A stretch of 14,790 nucleotides of DNA. Source: an uncultured Oscillospiraceae bacterium (GTDB lineage: Bacteria > Bacillota > Clostridia > Oscillospirales > Oscillospiraceae). The position numbers and the translations under genes are program-made. The notes below the pieces were generated by a model. The model worked only from the letters and a program-made list of their open reading frames with translations, searched no databases and was not told the DNA's origin. The stretch spans positions 1-14,790 of the forward strand of contig CAKTHW010000036.1 in assembly GCA_934565425.1 (NCBI GenBank), given 5' to 3'. Below, piece by piece: positions 1 through 9,100 of this stretch; position 1 is the stretch's first letter, and every line of letters begins with the position of its first letter.

Positions 1-467
1 CAGTAAAGGGTGATACGAACCTAACCTATAAATCCAATCATAAGTCTGTTAAAGTAGATAAGAATGGGAAAGTGACCATTGCTAAAAAGTTTGTGGGGAA
101 GGCCACAATCACCATTACAGCAGCAGCTACCGGTACTTACTATGAAGCGACCAAGCAAGTGACCGTAACCGTAAACCCGACCGGCACGAGCTTGACCAGT
201 GTGAAGAATAGCGCAAAGAAGACCATGAAAGCGGCATGGAAGAAGAACACTGCTGTAACAGGTTATCAGGTACAGTATGCAACTGTTTCTAACTTCAAAG
301 GCGCGAAAACAGTAACCATCAAAAAATCGAAAACCACTAGCACGACGATCAAAAAGCTGACAAAGGGCAAAAAATACTTCGTCCGCGTCCGCACCTACCA
401 AAAAGCCAGCGGCAAGAACTACTACTCCAACTGGAGCAAGACCAAAACCGTCACCATCAAAAAATAA
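1..467 (+). CDS. C-terminal part of a secreted surface protein with Ig-like (BIG2-type) and fibronectin III-like domains (5' truncated by window)
   Basis: The reading frame is open from base 3 to the TAA at 465-467, so the true start lies before the window; the GTG at 72 is only an internal valine codon. The first ~58 visible residues look like the end of a bacterial Ig-like group 2 domain (alternating strands around KVDKNGKVTI and GKATITI, ending in KQVTVTVNP). The last ~95 residues look like a fibronectin III-like module (AWKKNTAVTGYQVQYAT, GKKYFVRVRTY, YYSNWSKTKTVTIKK). Such modules occur as repeats at the C-terminus of extracellular clostridial adhesins and enzymes; the catalytic or binding part, if any, is not visible. 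The protein is very rich in Lys and Thr and its DNA is clearly more A+T-rich than the genes after it. There is no LPXTG sorting motif at the C-terminus. The domain call is by pattern only; the function is unknown. Confidence 0.75.
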   Translation, partial: VKGDTNLTYKSNHKSVKVDKNGKVTIAKKFVGKATITITAAATGTYYEATKQVTVTVNPTGTSLTSVKNSAKKTMKAAWKKNTAVTGYQVQYATVSNFKGAKTVTIKKSKTTSTTIKKLTKGKKYFVRVRTYQKASGKNYYSNWSKTKTVTIKK

Positions 468-485
468 AACAACCGCCCCAAACAG

Positions 486-513
486 AAGGCAGAGCCTTTC
501 GGCTCTGCCTTTT
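486..513 (+). terminator. Rho-independent terminator after the surface-protein gene
   Basis: A perfect 9-bp stem GGCAGAGCC (488-496) / GGCTCTGCC (501-509) with loop TTTC is followed by TTTT (510-513). Two A:T pairs (486-487 with 510-511) can extend it. It sits 18 bases after the stop codon and separates this gene from the secA promoter. Confidence 0.9.
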
Positions 514-580
514 CGCTCCATTGAACAAGAAAAAGTGGGGGATGCGGCAAAAATACAGGGAATCTTTCTCAATTTTGTGT

Positions 581-609
581 TTCACATTCGCTACCATTTG
601 TGTTATAAT
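581..609 (+). promoter_or_regulatory. Sigma-A type promoter with extended -10, upstream of secA
   Basis: TTCACA (581-586, 5 of 6 to TTGACA) is separated by 17 bases from a perfect TATAAT (604-609). TG at 601-602 gives an extended -10 (TGTTATAAT). Transcription would begin near 616, leaving a ~45-base leader before secA. No long hairpin is visible in that leader. Confidence 0.85.
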
Positions 610-661
610 TCAATCTGAATGAGTACATCCGCAACGGATTTAAGAAAGGAATCGATAAAGC

Positions 662-3496
662 ATGGGAATGATGAGAAAACTTCTCGGAACCAACTCCAAG
701 CGGGAAGTCAAAAAGATTACCCCCATTGTAGATAAAATTGAGGCACTGTCCGACGAATACAAAGCCCTCACCGATGAACAGCTCCGTGCCAAGACCGACG
801 AGTTCAAGGCACGTCTGGCCGGCGGCGCCACCCTGGACGACATCCTCCCCGAAGCCTTCGCCACCTGCCGAGAAGCGGCAGATCGTGTCCTGGGCCTCCG
901 TCCCTATCGCGTCCAGCTCATCGGCGGCATCATCCTCCATCAGGGTCGTATCGCCGAAATGAAGACCGGTGAAGGTAAGACCCTGGTGGCCACCCTGCCC
1001 GCCTACCTCAATGCCCTCACCGGCGAAGGCATCCACATCGTCACCGTCAACGATTACCTGGCCAAGCGTGACTCCGAGTGGATGGGCAAGGTCTATCGGT
1101 TCCTGGGTCTGTCCGTCGGTCTGATCGTCCACGGCCTGACCAAGGCAGAGCGCAAGGCCGCTTATGACGCCGACATCACTTACGGCACCAACAACGAGAT
1201 CGGTTTCGACTACCTCCGTGACAACATGGCCGTCTATGATCGGGACACCGTTCAGCGCAACCTGACCTTCGCCATCGTGGACGAAGTGGACTCCATCCTC
1301 ATCGATGAAGCCCGTACCCCCCTCATCATCTCCGGCCGCGGCGAAGAATCCACCAAGCTGTATCAGATGGCCGACCAGTTCGCAAAAGACTTGGATTGTT
1401 ATGTGGTCGCCGAGACCGATGACAAGGAATTTGACGAGGACGTGGAGCAGAACTACGACTACATCGTGGAAGAAAAGCGCAAGACCGCCACTCTGACCGC
1501 CCGCGGCATCGCCAAGGCAGAGAAGTTCTTCCACCTGGACAACCTGGCTGACGAGGAAAACACCACCATCAACCACCACATCAACCAGGCCATCCGTGCC
1601 CGCGGCGTCATGAAGAAGGACATCGATTATGTGGTCAAGGATAACCAGGTGGTCATCGTGGACGAGTTCACCGGCCGTCTCATGTTCGGTCGTCGCTATA
1701 ACGAGGGTCTGCACCAGGCCATCGAAGCCAAGGAGAGCCTGAAGGTCGCCAACGAGTCCAAGACCCTGGCCACCATCACCTTCCAGAACTTCTTCCGCCT
1801 CTACGACAAGCTTTCCGGCATGACCGGTACCGCTATGACCGAAGAGGACGAATTCAGCTCCATCTACGACCTGGACATCGTGGAGATCCCCACCAACAAG
1901 CCTGTCGTCCGTACCGACTACCCCGATGTGGTCTATAAGACCGAGGCCGGCAAGTATCGCGCCATCGTCAAACAGATTGAGGAGTGCCACGAGAAGGGTC
2001 AGCCCGTCCTGGTGGGCACTGTCTCCATCGAAAAATCTGAACGCATCTCCCGGATGCTCCGGGACAAGGGCATCCCCCACAACGTGCTGAACGCCAAGAA
2101 CCACGAGAAGGAAGCGGAGATCATCGCACAGGCCGGTAAGCTGGGCGCCGTCACCGTCGCCACCAACATGGCAGGCCGTGGTACCGACATCGTGCTGGGC
2201 GGTAACGCCGAGTACATGGCCAAGGCCGACCTGCGCCGCGCCGGGTTCAACGGGGAAGTCATCTCCGAAGCCACCGGCTACGCCGAGAGCAACAACCCCG
2301 ACGTTCTGGAGGCGCGCTGTCAGTTCGCCGAGAACGAGGCTCGTTATAAGGAAGAGATCAAGGTCGAGGCAGAAAAGGTCCGCGAAGCCGGCGGCCTGTT
2401 CATCCTGGGCACCGAGCGCCATGAAGCCCGCCGTATCGACAACCAGCTCCGCGGCCGTTCCGGCCGTCAGGGCGACCCCGGCGCCAGCCGCTTCTTCCTG
2501 TCTCTGGAGGACGACATCCTGCGTCTGTTCGGCAGCGACCGCATCGCCAAGCTCATGGACACCATGAAGATCGACGAGGACACCCCCATCGACGCCAAGA
2601 TGCTCTCCAGCGCCATTGAAAACGCCCAGAAGAAGGTGGAATCCCGTAACTTCCAGGCTCGTAAGGACGTTCTGGATTACGATGATGTCATGAACACCCA
2701 GCGTGAGGTCATCTACGGCGAACGCCGCAAGGTGCTGTCCGGCCAGAACATGAAGGAAGTCATCCTGGGCATGGTGGACGGCGTCATCGAGCGTGCCATC
2801 CACGGTGCAGCAGGCGAGCGTCAGCACCTGACCAACGCCGAGTTCCAGGACGCAGTGGCCGAGTTCCGCAACGTGTTCCTGACCTCCGAAGAGCTGATCT
2901 TCACCGACGAAGAGCTGGCCAACAAGTCCCTGGACGACTTGATCGCCCTGGTCAAGGAGCGTGCCATCGACATCTACAACAAGAAGGAAGCCATCCTGGG
3001 CGAGCCGCTGATGCGCGAACTGGAACGCGTCATGCTGCTGCGCGTGGTGGACGAATATTGGATGGAACACATCGACGCCATGGACGACCTGAAGCAGGGC
3101 ATCCGCCTGCGTGCCTACGGCCAGGAAGACCCTGTGGTGGCCTATAAGCGCCAGAGCTTTGATATGTTCGACCAGATGACCCTGGCCATCCAGGACGAGA
3201 CCGTCCGCCGGGTGTACATCGCCCAGGTGCGCCGCAACCGTCTGGAACGCCGTCCCGTGGCGCAGGCTGTCCGGGAGTCCAGAGAAGACCCCGCCATGGC
3301 AGCCGCTCAGCAGACCACCGGTAAGGTGGATCGTGTGGCTGAGAACGAGGCGGAAAAGCCCAAGCGTATGCCCATCGTCAAGGGCAAGAAGATCGGCCGC
3401 AACGAGCCTTGCCCCTGCGGTTCCGGCCTGAAGTTCAAGAACTGCCATGGCAAGAACGGTGCCACTACCTATACGCCGGACGAAGACGAGAACTAA
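662..3496 (+). CDS. secA: Preprotein translocase ATPase SecA
   Basis: SecA is the cytoplasmic motor ATPase that pushes unfolded preproteins through the SecYEG channel. The 944-residue product is colinear with bacterial SecA throughout. It shows the Q-motif region ([15 protein letters not shown]), Walker A (GEGKT, K106), Walker B (DEVDS, 207-211), the conserved [16 protein letters not shown] and [11 protein letters not shown] segments, SGMTGTA at the second nucleotide-binding domain, [10 protein letters not shown] (~505-514) and [15 protein letters not shown] (597-611). The C-terminus carries the zinc-binding SEC-C motif [13 protein letters not shown] (C917, C919, C928, H929), the usual SecB/ribosome/lipid-interacting tail. 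The ATG at 662 is preceded by AAGAAAGGA (642-650); ATGs at 668 and 671 are possible but the first agrees best with the family's start. It is the first gene of a promoter-led unit and directly abuts pgeF. Confidence 0.98.
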   Translation: MGMMRKLLGTNSKREVKKITPIVDKIEALSDEYKALTDEQLRAKTDEFKARLAGGATLDDILPEAFATCREAADRVLGLRPYRVQLIGGIILHQGRIAEMKTGEGKTLVATLPAYLNALTGEGIHIVTVNDYLAKRDSEWMGKVYRFLGLSVGLIVHGLTKAERKAAYDADITYGTNNEIGFDYLRDNMAVYDRDTVQRNLTFAIVDEVDSILIDEARTPLIISGRGEESTKLYQMADQFAKDLDCYVVAETDDKEFDEDVEQNYDYIVEEKRKTATLTARGIAKAEKFFHLDNLADEENTTINHHINQAIRARGVMKKDIDYVVKDNQVVIVDEFTGRLMFGRRYNEGLHQAIEAKESLKVANESKTLATITFQNFFRLYDKLSGMTGTAMTEEDEFSSIYDLDIVEIPTNKPVVRTDYPDVVYKTEAGKYRAIVKQIEECHEKGQPVLVGTVSIEKSERISRMLRDKGIPHNVLNAKNHEKEAEIIAQAGKLGAVTVATNMAGRGTDIVLGGNAEYMAKADLRRAGFNGEVISEATGYAESNNPDVLEARCQFAENEARYKEEIKVEAEKVREAGGLFILGTERHEARRIDNQLRGRSGRQGDPGASRFFLSLEDDILRLFGSDRIAKLMDTMKIDEDTPIDAKMLSSAIENAQKKVESRNFQARKDVLDYDDVMNTQREVIYGERRKVLSGQNMKEVILGMVDGVIERAIHGAAGERQHLTNAEFQDAVAEFRNVFLTSEELIFTDEELANKSLDDLIALVKERAIDIYNKKEAILGEPLMRELERVMLLRVVDEYWMEHIDAMDDLKQGIRLRAYGQEDPVVAYKRQSFDMFDQMTLAIQDETVRRVYIAQVRRNRLERRPVAQAVRESREDPAMAAAQQTTGKVDRVAENEAEKPKRMPIVKGKKIGRNEPCPCGSGLKFKNCHGKNGATTYTPDEDEN

Positions 3497-4327
3497 ATGA
3501 ATGACCTGCATTTTCAGACGAATCGGGAGGAGAACGGCCTGGTGTGGTTCTCCGCCCCTCGTCTCAATGCCGACGGCGGCGCGGTCCACGGCTTTTCCAG
3601 TCGCTTGGGCGGCGTCAGCCGCGGTTATCTGACCTCCCTGAACCTGGGCACCAGCCGCGGCGACCAGATGGAGCACGTCCGGGAGAATTGGCGGCGCTAC
3701 GGGGAAGCGGTGGGCTTTGACAGTACCAAGACGGTTTTCTTCCAGCAGGTGCATCGGGACGATGTACGGGTAGTCACCGAAGCGGACTGCGGCAAGGGCC
3801 TGTACCGGGAGCGGGACTACGACAGCGCCGACGGCCTGGTCACCAACTGTCCCGGCGTCCCTCTGGCCATCTTCTCCGCCGACTGCATCCCCGTCCTGTT
3901 CCACGACCCGGTGAACCGGGTGGTCGCCGCCTGCCACGCCGGCTGGCGGGGCACTGCCGTGGGCATCGTGGGGAAGACAGTGCAGGTGATGACCCAGCAG
4001 TTCGGCTGCCGGACGGAACATATCCGCATGGCCATCGGCCCCGGCATCTCCCGCTGCTGCTTCGAGACCCACGACGACGTGCCCCACGCCATGTGGGCAG
4101 TCCTGGGCAAGTCGGCCGATCCCTTTATCGACCGGCTGCCACGGGAGAAGTTTTTGGTGGACCTGAAGGGCATCAACGGCCTGTGGGGTCAGCTGGCAGG
4201 CGTACCTGCCAACCAAATCGAGATCTCCGACCTCTGTACCGCCTGCCGCCAGGACTTATTCTGGAGCCATCGGCATGTGGGGGAGGCCCGTGGGGTCATG
4301 TCAGCGGTCATCCAGCTGACGGAATGA
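3497..4327 (+). CDS. pgeF: PgeF/YfiH family (DUF152, laccase domain) protein: purine nucleoside phosphorylase / peptidoglycan editing factor family
   Basis: The 276-residue product has the family's hallmarks: HGFSSRLGGVSRG and SLNLG near the N-terminus, QQVHRDDV (H86), DGLVTNCPGVPLAIFSADC (C130), ACHAGWRGT (H147), IGPGISRCCFE, and DLCTACRQDLFWSHR at the end. H86, C130 and H147 fit the His-Cys-His metal site of the family. Members were first called polyphenol oxidases; later work described purine nucleoside phosphorylase/adenosine deaminase activity, and E. coli PgeF removes mis-incorporated serine-containing peptidoglycan precursors. The exact substrate here cannot be read from sequence. The ATG lies on the base after the secA TAA and no good Shine-Dalgarno sequence precedes it, so translation is probably coupled to secA. 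Firmicute homologues (YlmD) often sit by cell-division genes, so the secA linkage is a different setting. Confidence 0.92.
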   Translation: MNDLHFQTNREENGLVWFSAPRLNADGGAVHGFSSRLGGVSRGYLTSLNLGTSRGDQMEHVRENWRRYGEAVGFDSTKTVFFQQVHRDDVRVVTEADCGKGLYRERDYDSADGLVTNCPGVPLAIFSADCIPVLFHDPVNRVVAACHAGWRGTAVGIVGKTVQVMTQQFGCRTEHIRMAIGPGISRCCFETHDDVPHAMWAVLGKSADPFIDRLPREKFLVDLKGINGLWGQLAGVPANQIEISDLCTACRQDLFWSHRHVGEARGVMSAVIQLTE

Positions 4328-4344
4328 GAACGGGAAGTGTGCGG

Positions 4345-4371
4345 ACGGTGTTTTTCCATGAAAAACACCGT
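4345..4371 (+). repeat. Perfect 12-bp inverted repeat with 3-base centre; possible terminator or operator
   Basis: ACGGTGTTTTTC (4345-4356), centre CAT (4357-4359), GAAAAACACCGT (4360-4371). It begins 17 bases after the pgeF stop. As RNA it forms a strong hairpin, but the following tract (GTTTGTACC) is only partly T-rich, so termination would be weak to moderate. A perfect palindrome of this size could instead bind a dimeric regulator of the lipoprotein gene. Confidence 0.55.
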
Positions 4372-4387
4372 GTTTGTACCGTGATAT

Positions 4388-4405
4388 GGGACGGGTCGCC
4401 GTCCC
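4388..4405 (+). promoter_or_regulatory. GC-rich hairpin just upstream of the lipoprotein ribosome binding site
   Basis: GGGACGG (4388-4394), loop GTCG (4395-4398), CCGTCCC (4399-4405) is a perfect 7-bp stem. It is followed by TGTGAGG (ribosome binding site 4409-4412) and TTTTT (4413-4417) touching the ATG at 4418. The T-run is too far from the stem for a classic terminator. It could influence ribosome loading, or act with the inverted repeat at 4345-4371. Confidence 0.4.
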
Positions 4406-4417
4406 TGTGAGGTTTTT

Positions 4418-6133
4418 ATGAACATTCGACGCATTTCAGCTCTGACAATCGCATTATCGTTACTCCTCTCACTGACCGCCTGCGGCGGACACGGGGACAG
4501 CAGCCAAGGTTCCGCCTCGGATGCTGCGCCTGCCGCGTCCGACCAGAGCAGTGGGGGAGCTTCTGCGGCGCAGTCCTTTTCCCTGGGTTACTACAAGGGG
4601 GAAGGACTGCATCCCTATACCTGCAGCAATACCACCAACCAGAACCTGATGGGACTCATCTACGAACCTCTGTTCGCCATCGACCCCACCTTTGTCACCG
4701 AGCCATGCCTGGCCAAGAGTTGCACCATCCAGGTCACTTCCGCCTCCGGCTCCCAAGCGGACAAAGCCCCTGCGGACAGCAGCGGTGACACATCCACCGG
4801 GGACACTTCCGGTACGGACGACACCCAAACGGGCGACCAAACTGGCCAAACCGACCAGTCTAAGCAACAAAAAGCCAAGGAACAGCCCCGCAGCAAGATC
4901 GCAGGCAAGACCACCTGCACCATCCAGCTCCGGGACGACGTGACCTTCTCCGACGGCACATCTCTGTCGGCGGAGGATGTGGTGTATTCCCTGGAACAGG
5001 CTCAGCGGAAGGGGAGCATCTATCGGGAACGGCTGTCTGATGTGACCAGCATCACCGCTTCCGGCAGCACCACTGTGGTCATCGAGATCAATGCGGCGGA
5101 CGCCGCCTTTGACTCGTTGCTGGACATCCCCATCATCAGCCGCTCCGGCGGCAGCAACCCCATCGGAACTGGCCCCTACGTCCTCAACACCAAGAAGGGC
5201 AAGGCGGTGTCCTTGACCCGCAATACAAATTGGTGGCAGGAGGGCACGCTGCCCGCCGACACCATTACCCTGTACGCCGCCGATGACAGCGATATGATGA
5301 TCTTCGGCTTCGGCAGCGGCAGCATCAGCATGGTGAACACCGACTTGACCGGCACCAACGCTCTGAGCTACACCGGCGACTACAACGTGGTGGATTACCC
5401 CACCACCAGTATGCTCTATGTGGGCTGCAATACCCACTCTGGCCCCTGCCAGAACCAGTCCTTCCGGCAGGCGCTGTACTATGTCTTTGATCGGGATACG
5501 TTGGCCACAAAAATGCTCTCCGGCCATGCAGAACCCACCGTGCTGCCCGTGTCGCCCAAGTCCAAGCTCTACGATGAGAAGCTGGCGGAGACTTATGCCT
5601 GGTCTGAGGAGACAGCCAAGAAAAAGCTGGCGGATGGGCACTACTACAACCAGACCTTGAAGCTCATCGTCAACAAAGAGTCCGCCTTTAAGACCGCCTT
5701 TGCCGAGGAGCTGAAGAAGGAGCTGGAGGCCATCGGCATCAAGGTGCAGGTGGAGGCGCTGGCGTGGGATGAGTTCGCCGACGCGCTGGACAAGCGTTCC
5801 TTTGACCTGTACTTGGGCGAGGTGAAGCTGAAATCCAACTTCGACCTGACCGCGGTCATCGGCTCCAACGGCAACCTGAACTACGGCGGCTACAAGGACA
5901 AGAACCTGGAAAAGCTGCTGACCCAGTTCCAGACTGCCGACAAGGCCACCCGCCCCACCGCGGCCAAGAACCTCTATAAAGCCGTGGCGGACGCCGCCGC
6001 GACCATCCCCCTGTGCTTTAAGAACCACTCCGTGCTCACCCACTGGAGTGCCAACGCATCCATCACCCCAACCCAACAAAATCTGTTTTATCATATCGCG
6101 GAATGGGATCTGAAGTGGAAACAGACCCCGTGA
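4418..6133 (+). CDS. ABC transporter substrate-binding lipoprotein, family 5 (oligopeptide/nickel, OppA/DppA-like)
   Basis: The 571-residue product starts with a lipoprotein signal peptide: basic residues 4-5, hydrophobic core ALTIALSLLLSL, lipobox LTAC with Cys22, then a Gly/Ser/Ala-rich tether to ~55. The mature part follows the SBP_bac_5 plan: HPYTCSNTTNQNLMGLIYEP, LRDDVTFSDGTSLSAEDVVYS, NPIGTGPYVL, NQSFRQALYYVFDRDTLA, and a C-terminal half ending in IAEWDLKWK. It should be anchored to the outer face of the membrane and bind a peptide or similar ligand; the ligand is not predictable. A Ser/Thr/Asp/Gly/Gln-rich insert (~106-166) interrupts a beta hairpin and is bounded by CTIQ at 102-105 and 167-170. 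No permease or ATPase gene lies beside it, so it is an orphan binding protein in this window. The ribosome binding site is GAGG at 4409-4412. Confidence 0.9.
   Translation: MNIRRISALTIALSLLLSLTACGGHGDSSQGSASDAAPAASDQSSGGASAAQSFSLGYYKGEGLHPYTCSNTTNQNLMGLIYEPLFAIDPTFVTEPCLAKSCTIQVTSASGSQADKAPADSSGDTSTGDTSGTDDTQTGDQTGQTDQSKQQKAKEQPRSKIAGKTTCTIQLRDDVTFSDGTSLSAEDVVYSLEQAQRKGSIYRERLSDVTSITASGSTTVVIEINAADAAFDSLLDIPIISRSGGSNPIGTGPYVLNTKKGKAVSLTRNTNWWQEGTLPADTITLYAADDSDMMIFGFGSGSISMVNTDLTGTNALSYTGDYNVVDYPTTSMLYVGCNTHSGPCQNQSFRQALYYVFDRDTLATKMLSGHAEPTVLPVSPKSKLYDEKLAETYAWSEETAKKKLADGHYYNQTLKLIVNKESAFKTAFAEELKKELEAIGIKVQVEALAWDEFADALDKRSFDLYLGEVKLKSNFDLTAVIGSNGNLNYGGYKDKNLEKLLTQFQTADKATRPTAAKNLYKAVADAAATIPLCFKNHSVLTHWSANASITPTQQNLFYHIAEWDLKWKQTP
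4721..4927 (+). repeat. 12-bp direct repeat bounding an in-frame low-complexity insert in the lipoprotein gene
   Basis: TGCACCATCCAG occurs at 4721-4732 and again at 4916-4927, 195 bases (65 codons) apart and in the same frame, encoding CTIQ both times. The segment between encodes a Ser/Thr/Asp/Gly/Gln/Lys-rich linker. It uses CAA for six of eight Gln codons, whereas CAG dominates elsewhere in the window. Confidence 0.8.
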
Positions 6134-6151
6134 GCGACCCAACATCTGTCA

Positions 6152-6186
6152 AACAACCGGTCGAGAGAGAAGGAGGAACCGTTGTT
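6152..6186 (+). promoter_or_regulatory. Predicted hairpin presenting the purL ribosome binding site in its loop
   Basis: AACAAC (6152-6157), a bulged C (6158) and GGT (6159-6161) can pair with ACC (6178-6180) and GTTGTT (6181-6186). The 16-base loop (6162-6177) holds the AAGGAGGA ribosome binding site, and the stem ends at the base before the ATG at 6187. No promoter, terminator or purine riboswitch is evident in the 53-base gap after the lipoprotein gene, so purL may be read from upstream. Confidence 0.45.
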
Positions 6187-9100
6187 ATGGAACACGTATA
6201 TCGCTGTTACGCGGAAAAGCGCGCCGGATTCGACGTGGAGGCCGAGAAGGTGTGGCGTGAGCTGAAGGAACAGCTGGGCATCGCCAACCTGGAAGGCGTG
6301 CGCATCATCTGCCGCTACGACGTAGACCAGGTGGAGGAAGAAGTGTACGAGATGGCAAAGACCACCGTATTTTCTGAGCCCATGGTGGATGATTTTTATG
6401 ATGAGACCATGCCCCCCATCCAAGGCCCCCACGCCCTGCTCATCGTGGAAGCCCTCCCCGGTCAGTTCGACCAGCGGGCGGACTCCTGCGCCCAGTGCAT
6501 CCAGCTGCTGGCCGGCTGCGACCGTCCCCTGGTGAAGGCTGCCACCGTCTACGTCCTCCTGGGCGACCTGTCCGACGAGGACTGCGAGAAGATAAGCCGC
6601 TACCTCATCAACCCGGTGGAAGCACGGGAAGCCACGGCGGAGAAGCCCAAAACCCTGGTGCAGACCTACGACATCCCCACCGAAGTGGCCACTCTGGATG
6701 GTTTCATCGGCAAGAACCAGGACGAGCTGAAGGAAATGCTCTCCACCTACGGCCTGGCTATGGACCTGGACGACCTGACCTTCCTCCAGGCTTACTTCCG
6801 GGACACCGAGCACCGTGACCCCACCATCACCGAGCTGCGGGTAGTGGACACCTACTGGTCTGACCACTGCCGCCACACCACCTTCGGCACCCACATCGAG
6901 GGCGTCCAGGTGGAAGACCCCCAGGTGCAGGCCGCCTATGACCAGTACCTGGCAGAGCGGGTGGAGGTCTACGGCCAGGAGAAGGCAGACCAGCGCCCCA
7001 AGACCCTCATGGACATCGGCACCAGCGGCACCAAGGTCATCAAAAAGCGGGGCGGCGTGAAGAACATCGACGAATCCGAGGAGATCAACGCCTGCTCCAT
7101 CCACGTCCCCGTGGCCGTGGACGGTCAGGAGGAGGATTGGCTGCTCCAGTTCAAGAACGAGACTCACAACCACCCCACCGAGATCGAACCCTTCGGCGGC
7201 GCTGCCACCTGCGTGGGCGGTGCCATCCGTGACCCCCTGGCCGGTCGTGCCTACGTCTATCAGGCCATGCGCATCACCGGCTGCGGCGACCCCAGAACCC
7301 CCATGAGCGAGACCATCGAAGGCCGCCTGCCCCAGCGCAAGCTGGCCACCACCGCCGCCGCAGGCTATTCCTCCTACGGCAACCAGATCGGCCTGGCCAC
7401 CGGCGTGGTGCAGGAGTATTACCACCCCGGCTACGTGGCCAAGCACATGGAGCTGGGCGCGGTCGTGGGCGCAGTCCCCTCCGCCGCTGTGGTGCGGGAA
7501 GAACCGGCTCCCGGCGACATCGTCATCCTGCTGGGCGGCCGCACCGGCCGTGACGGCATCGGCGGCGCCACCGGCTCCTCCAAGAGCCACAACCTGTCCT
7601 CCCTGGTCACCATGGCTGCCGAGGTGCAGAAGGGCAACGCCCCGGAAGAGCGCAAGATCCAGCGCCTGTTCCGCAACGGCGACGTGACCCGCATGATCAA
7701 GCGCTGCAACGACTTCGGCGCAGGCGGCGTCTCCGTCTCCATCGGCGAGCTGGCCGACGGCATCTCCATCGACCTGAACGCCGTGCGCAAGAAGTACGAG
7801 GGTCTGGACGGCACCGAGCTGGCCATCTCCGAATCTCAGGAGAGAATGTCCGTGGTGGTGGCACCGGAGGACGCAGAAGCCTTCATCGCCGCCGCCACCG
7901 CCGAGAACCTGGAAGCCTATCAGGTGGCCGTGGTCACCGAGTCCCCCCGCATGGTCATGACTTGGAACGGCAAAGTCATCGCTGACCTGTCCCGCGCCTT
8001 CCTGAACACCAACGGCACCGTCAAGCGCACCGACGTCTACGTGCCCCAGCTGCCCGGCAAGGCAGAGGTGGGGGACACCTCCGACGTGGCAGGCCGCTTT
8101 GACGCCATCGTGAAGAACCCCAACCTGGCCTCCCAGCGCGGCCTGGGCGAACGCTTCGACGCCTCCATCGGCGCAGGTTCTATCCTGTTCCCCTACGGCG
8201 GCAAGAAACAGCTCACCCCGGCACAGGCCATGGTCGGTCTCATCCCGGTCGGCCCCGGCCGCAAGACCGACACCTGCTCCATCATGGCAGCCGGCTTCGA
8301 CCCCTACCGCATGGAACGCAACCCCTTCACCGGCGCGCGCAGCTCGGTCATTGAGTCGGTGGCCAAGGTAGTCGCCGCCGGCGGCGACGCCTCCAAGGTC
8401 TACCTCTCCCTCCAGGAGTACTTTGAACGGCTCCGAGACGAACCCGCCCGTTGGGGCAAGCCCTTCGCCGCCCTGCTGGGCGCATACCAGGCGCAGATCG
8501 GCCTGGGCGTAGCGGCCATCGGCGGCAAGGACTCCATGTCCGGCTCCTTCCTGGATCTGGACGTGCCGCCCACCTTGGTCTCCTTCGCCATCGCCCCGGG
8601 ACAGACCGGCGACGTCATCTCCCCCGAATTCAAGGCCGCAGGCCACCCGGTCTACCTGTTCCAGGCACCGGACGGGGACTATGAAGCCCTGAAGGCCACC
8701 TGGGCACAGTTCCATCAGCTGGTCAAGGCCGGTAAAGTGGCTGCCGCTTGGGCGGTCACCGTGGGCGGCGTGGCAGAGGCTGTCATGAAGATGTCCTTCG
8801 GCAACGGCGTGGGCTTTGCTGGCAGCGCTGACCTGTCCGGTGACCTGCTCTTCGGCGACCTGTGCGGCTGCATCGTGGCCGAGCTGACCGAGGACACCGA
8901 CGGGGCGCTCAAGATTGGCGCCACCACCGACGACGGCAAGCTCACCGTAGTAGGTGCCACCCTGTCCGTGGCCGACCTGGCCGAGAAGTGGGAAGCCACC
9001 CTGGAAGGGGTCTATCCCACCCACGCCAGCGAGAAACCGGAAGAGATGCCCAACCTGGACTACGACCGTCGCCTGCTCACCGTGGTCAAGAACCGGGTGG

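Noticed and set aside
569..4216. 1215-codon open frame on the - strand opposite secA and pgeF
   Set aside because: It is a shadow of G+C-rich third positions in the real genes. Its protein is a repetitive His/Asp/Gly/Val-rich string with no family motif, while secA and pgeF are unmistakable on the + strand.
4374..4394. Possible promoter for the lipoprotein gene (TTGTAC and GATATG-like elements)
   Set aside because: The spacing is wrong and the elements overlap the hairpins; not convincing as a sigma-A promoter.
4469..6145. 558-codon open frame on the - strand opposite the lipoprotein gene
   Set aside because: Composition artefact; the + strand gene has a signal peptide, lipobox and family motifs.
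6103..6186. Upstream ATG extension of purL by 28 codons
   Set aside because: It overlaps the lipoprotein gene's end, has no ribosome binding site, and the extra residues do not belong to the family; the ATG at 6187 follows AAGGAGG.
6134..6186. Purine riboswitch or PurR box ahead of purL
   Set aside because: The 53-base gap is too short for a purine aptamer plus expression platform and shows no matching core sequence.
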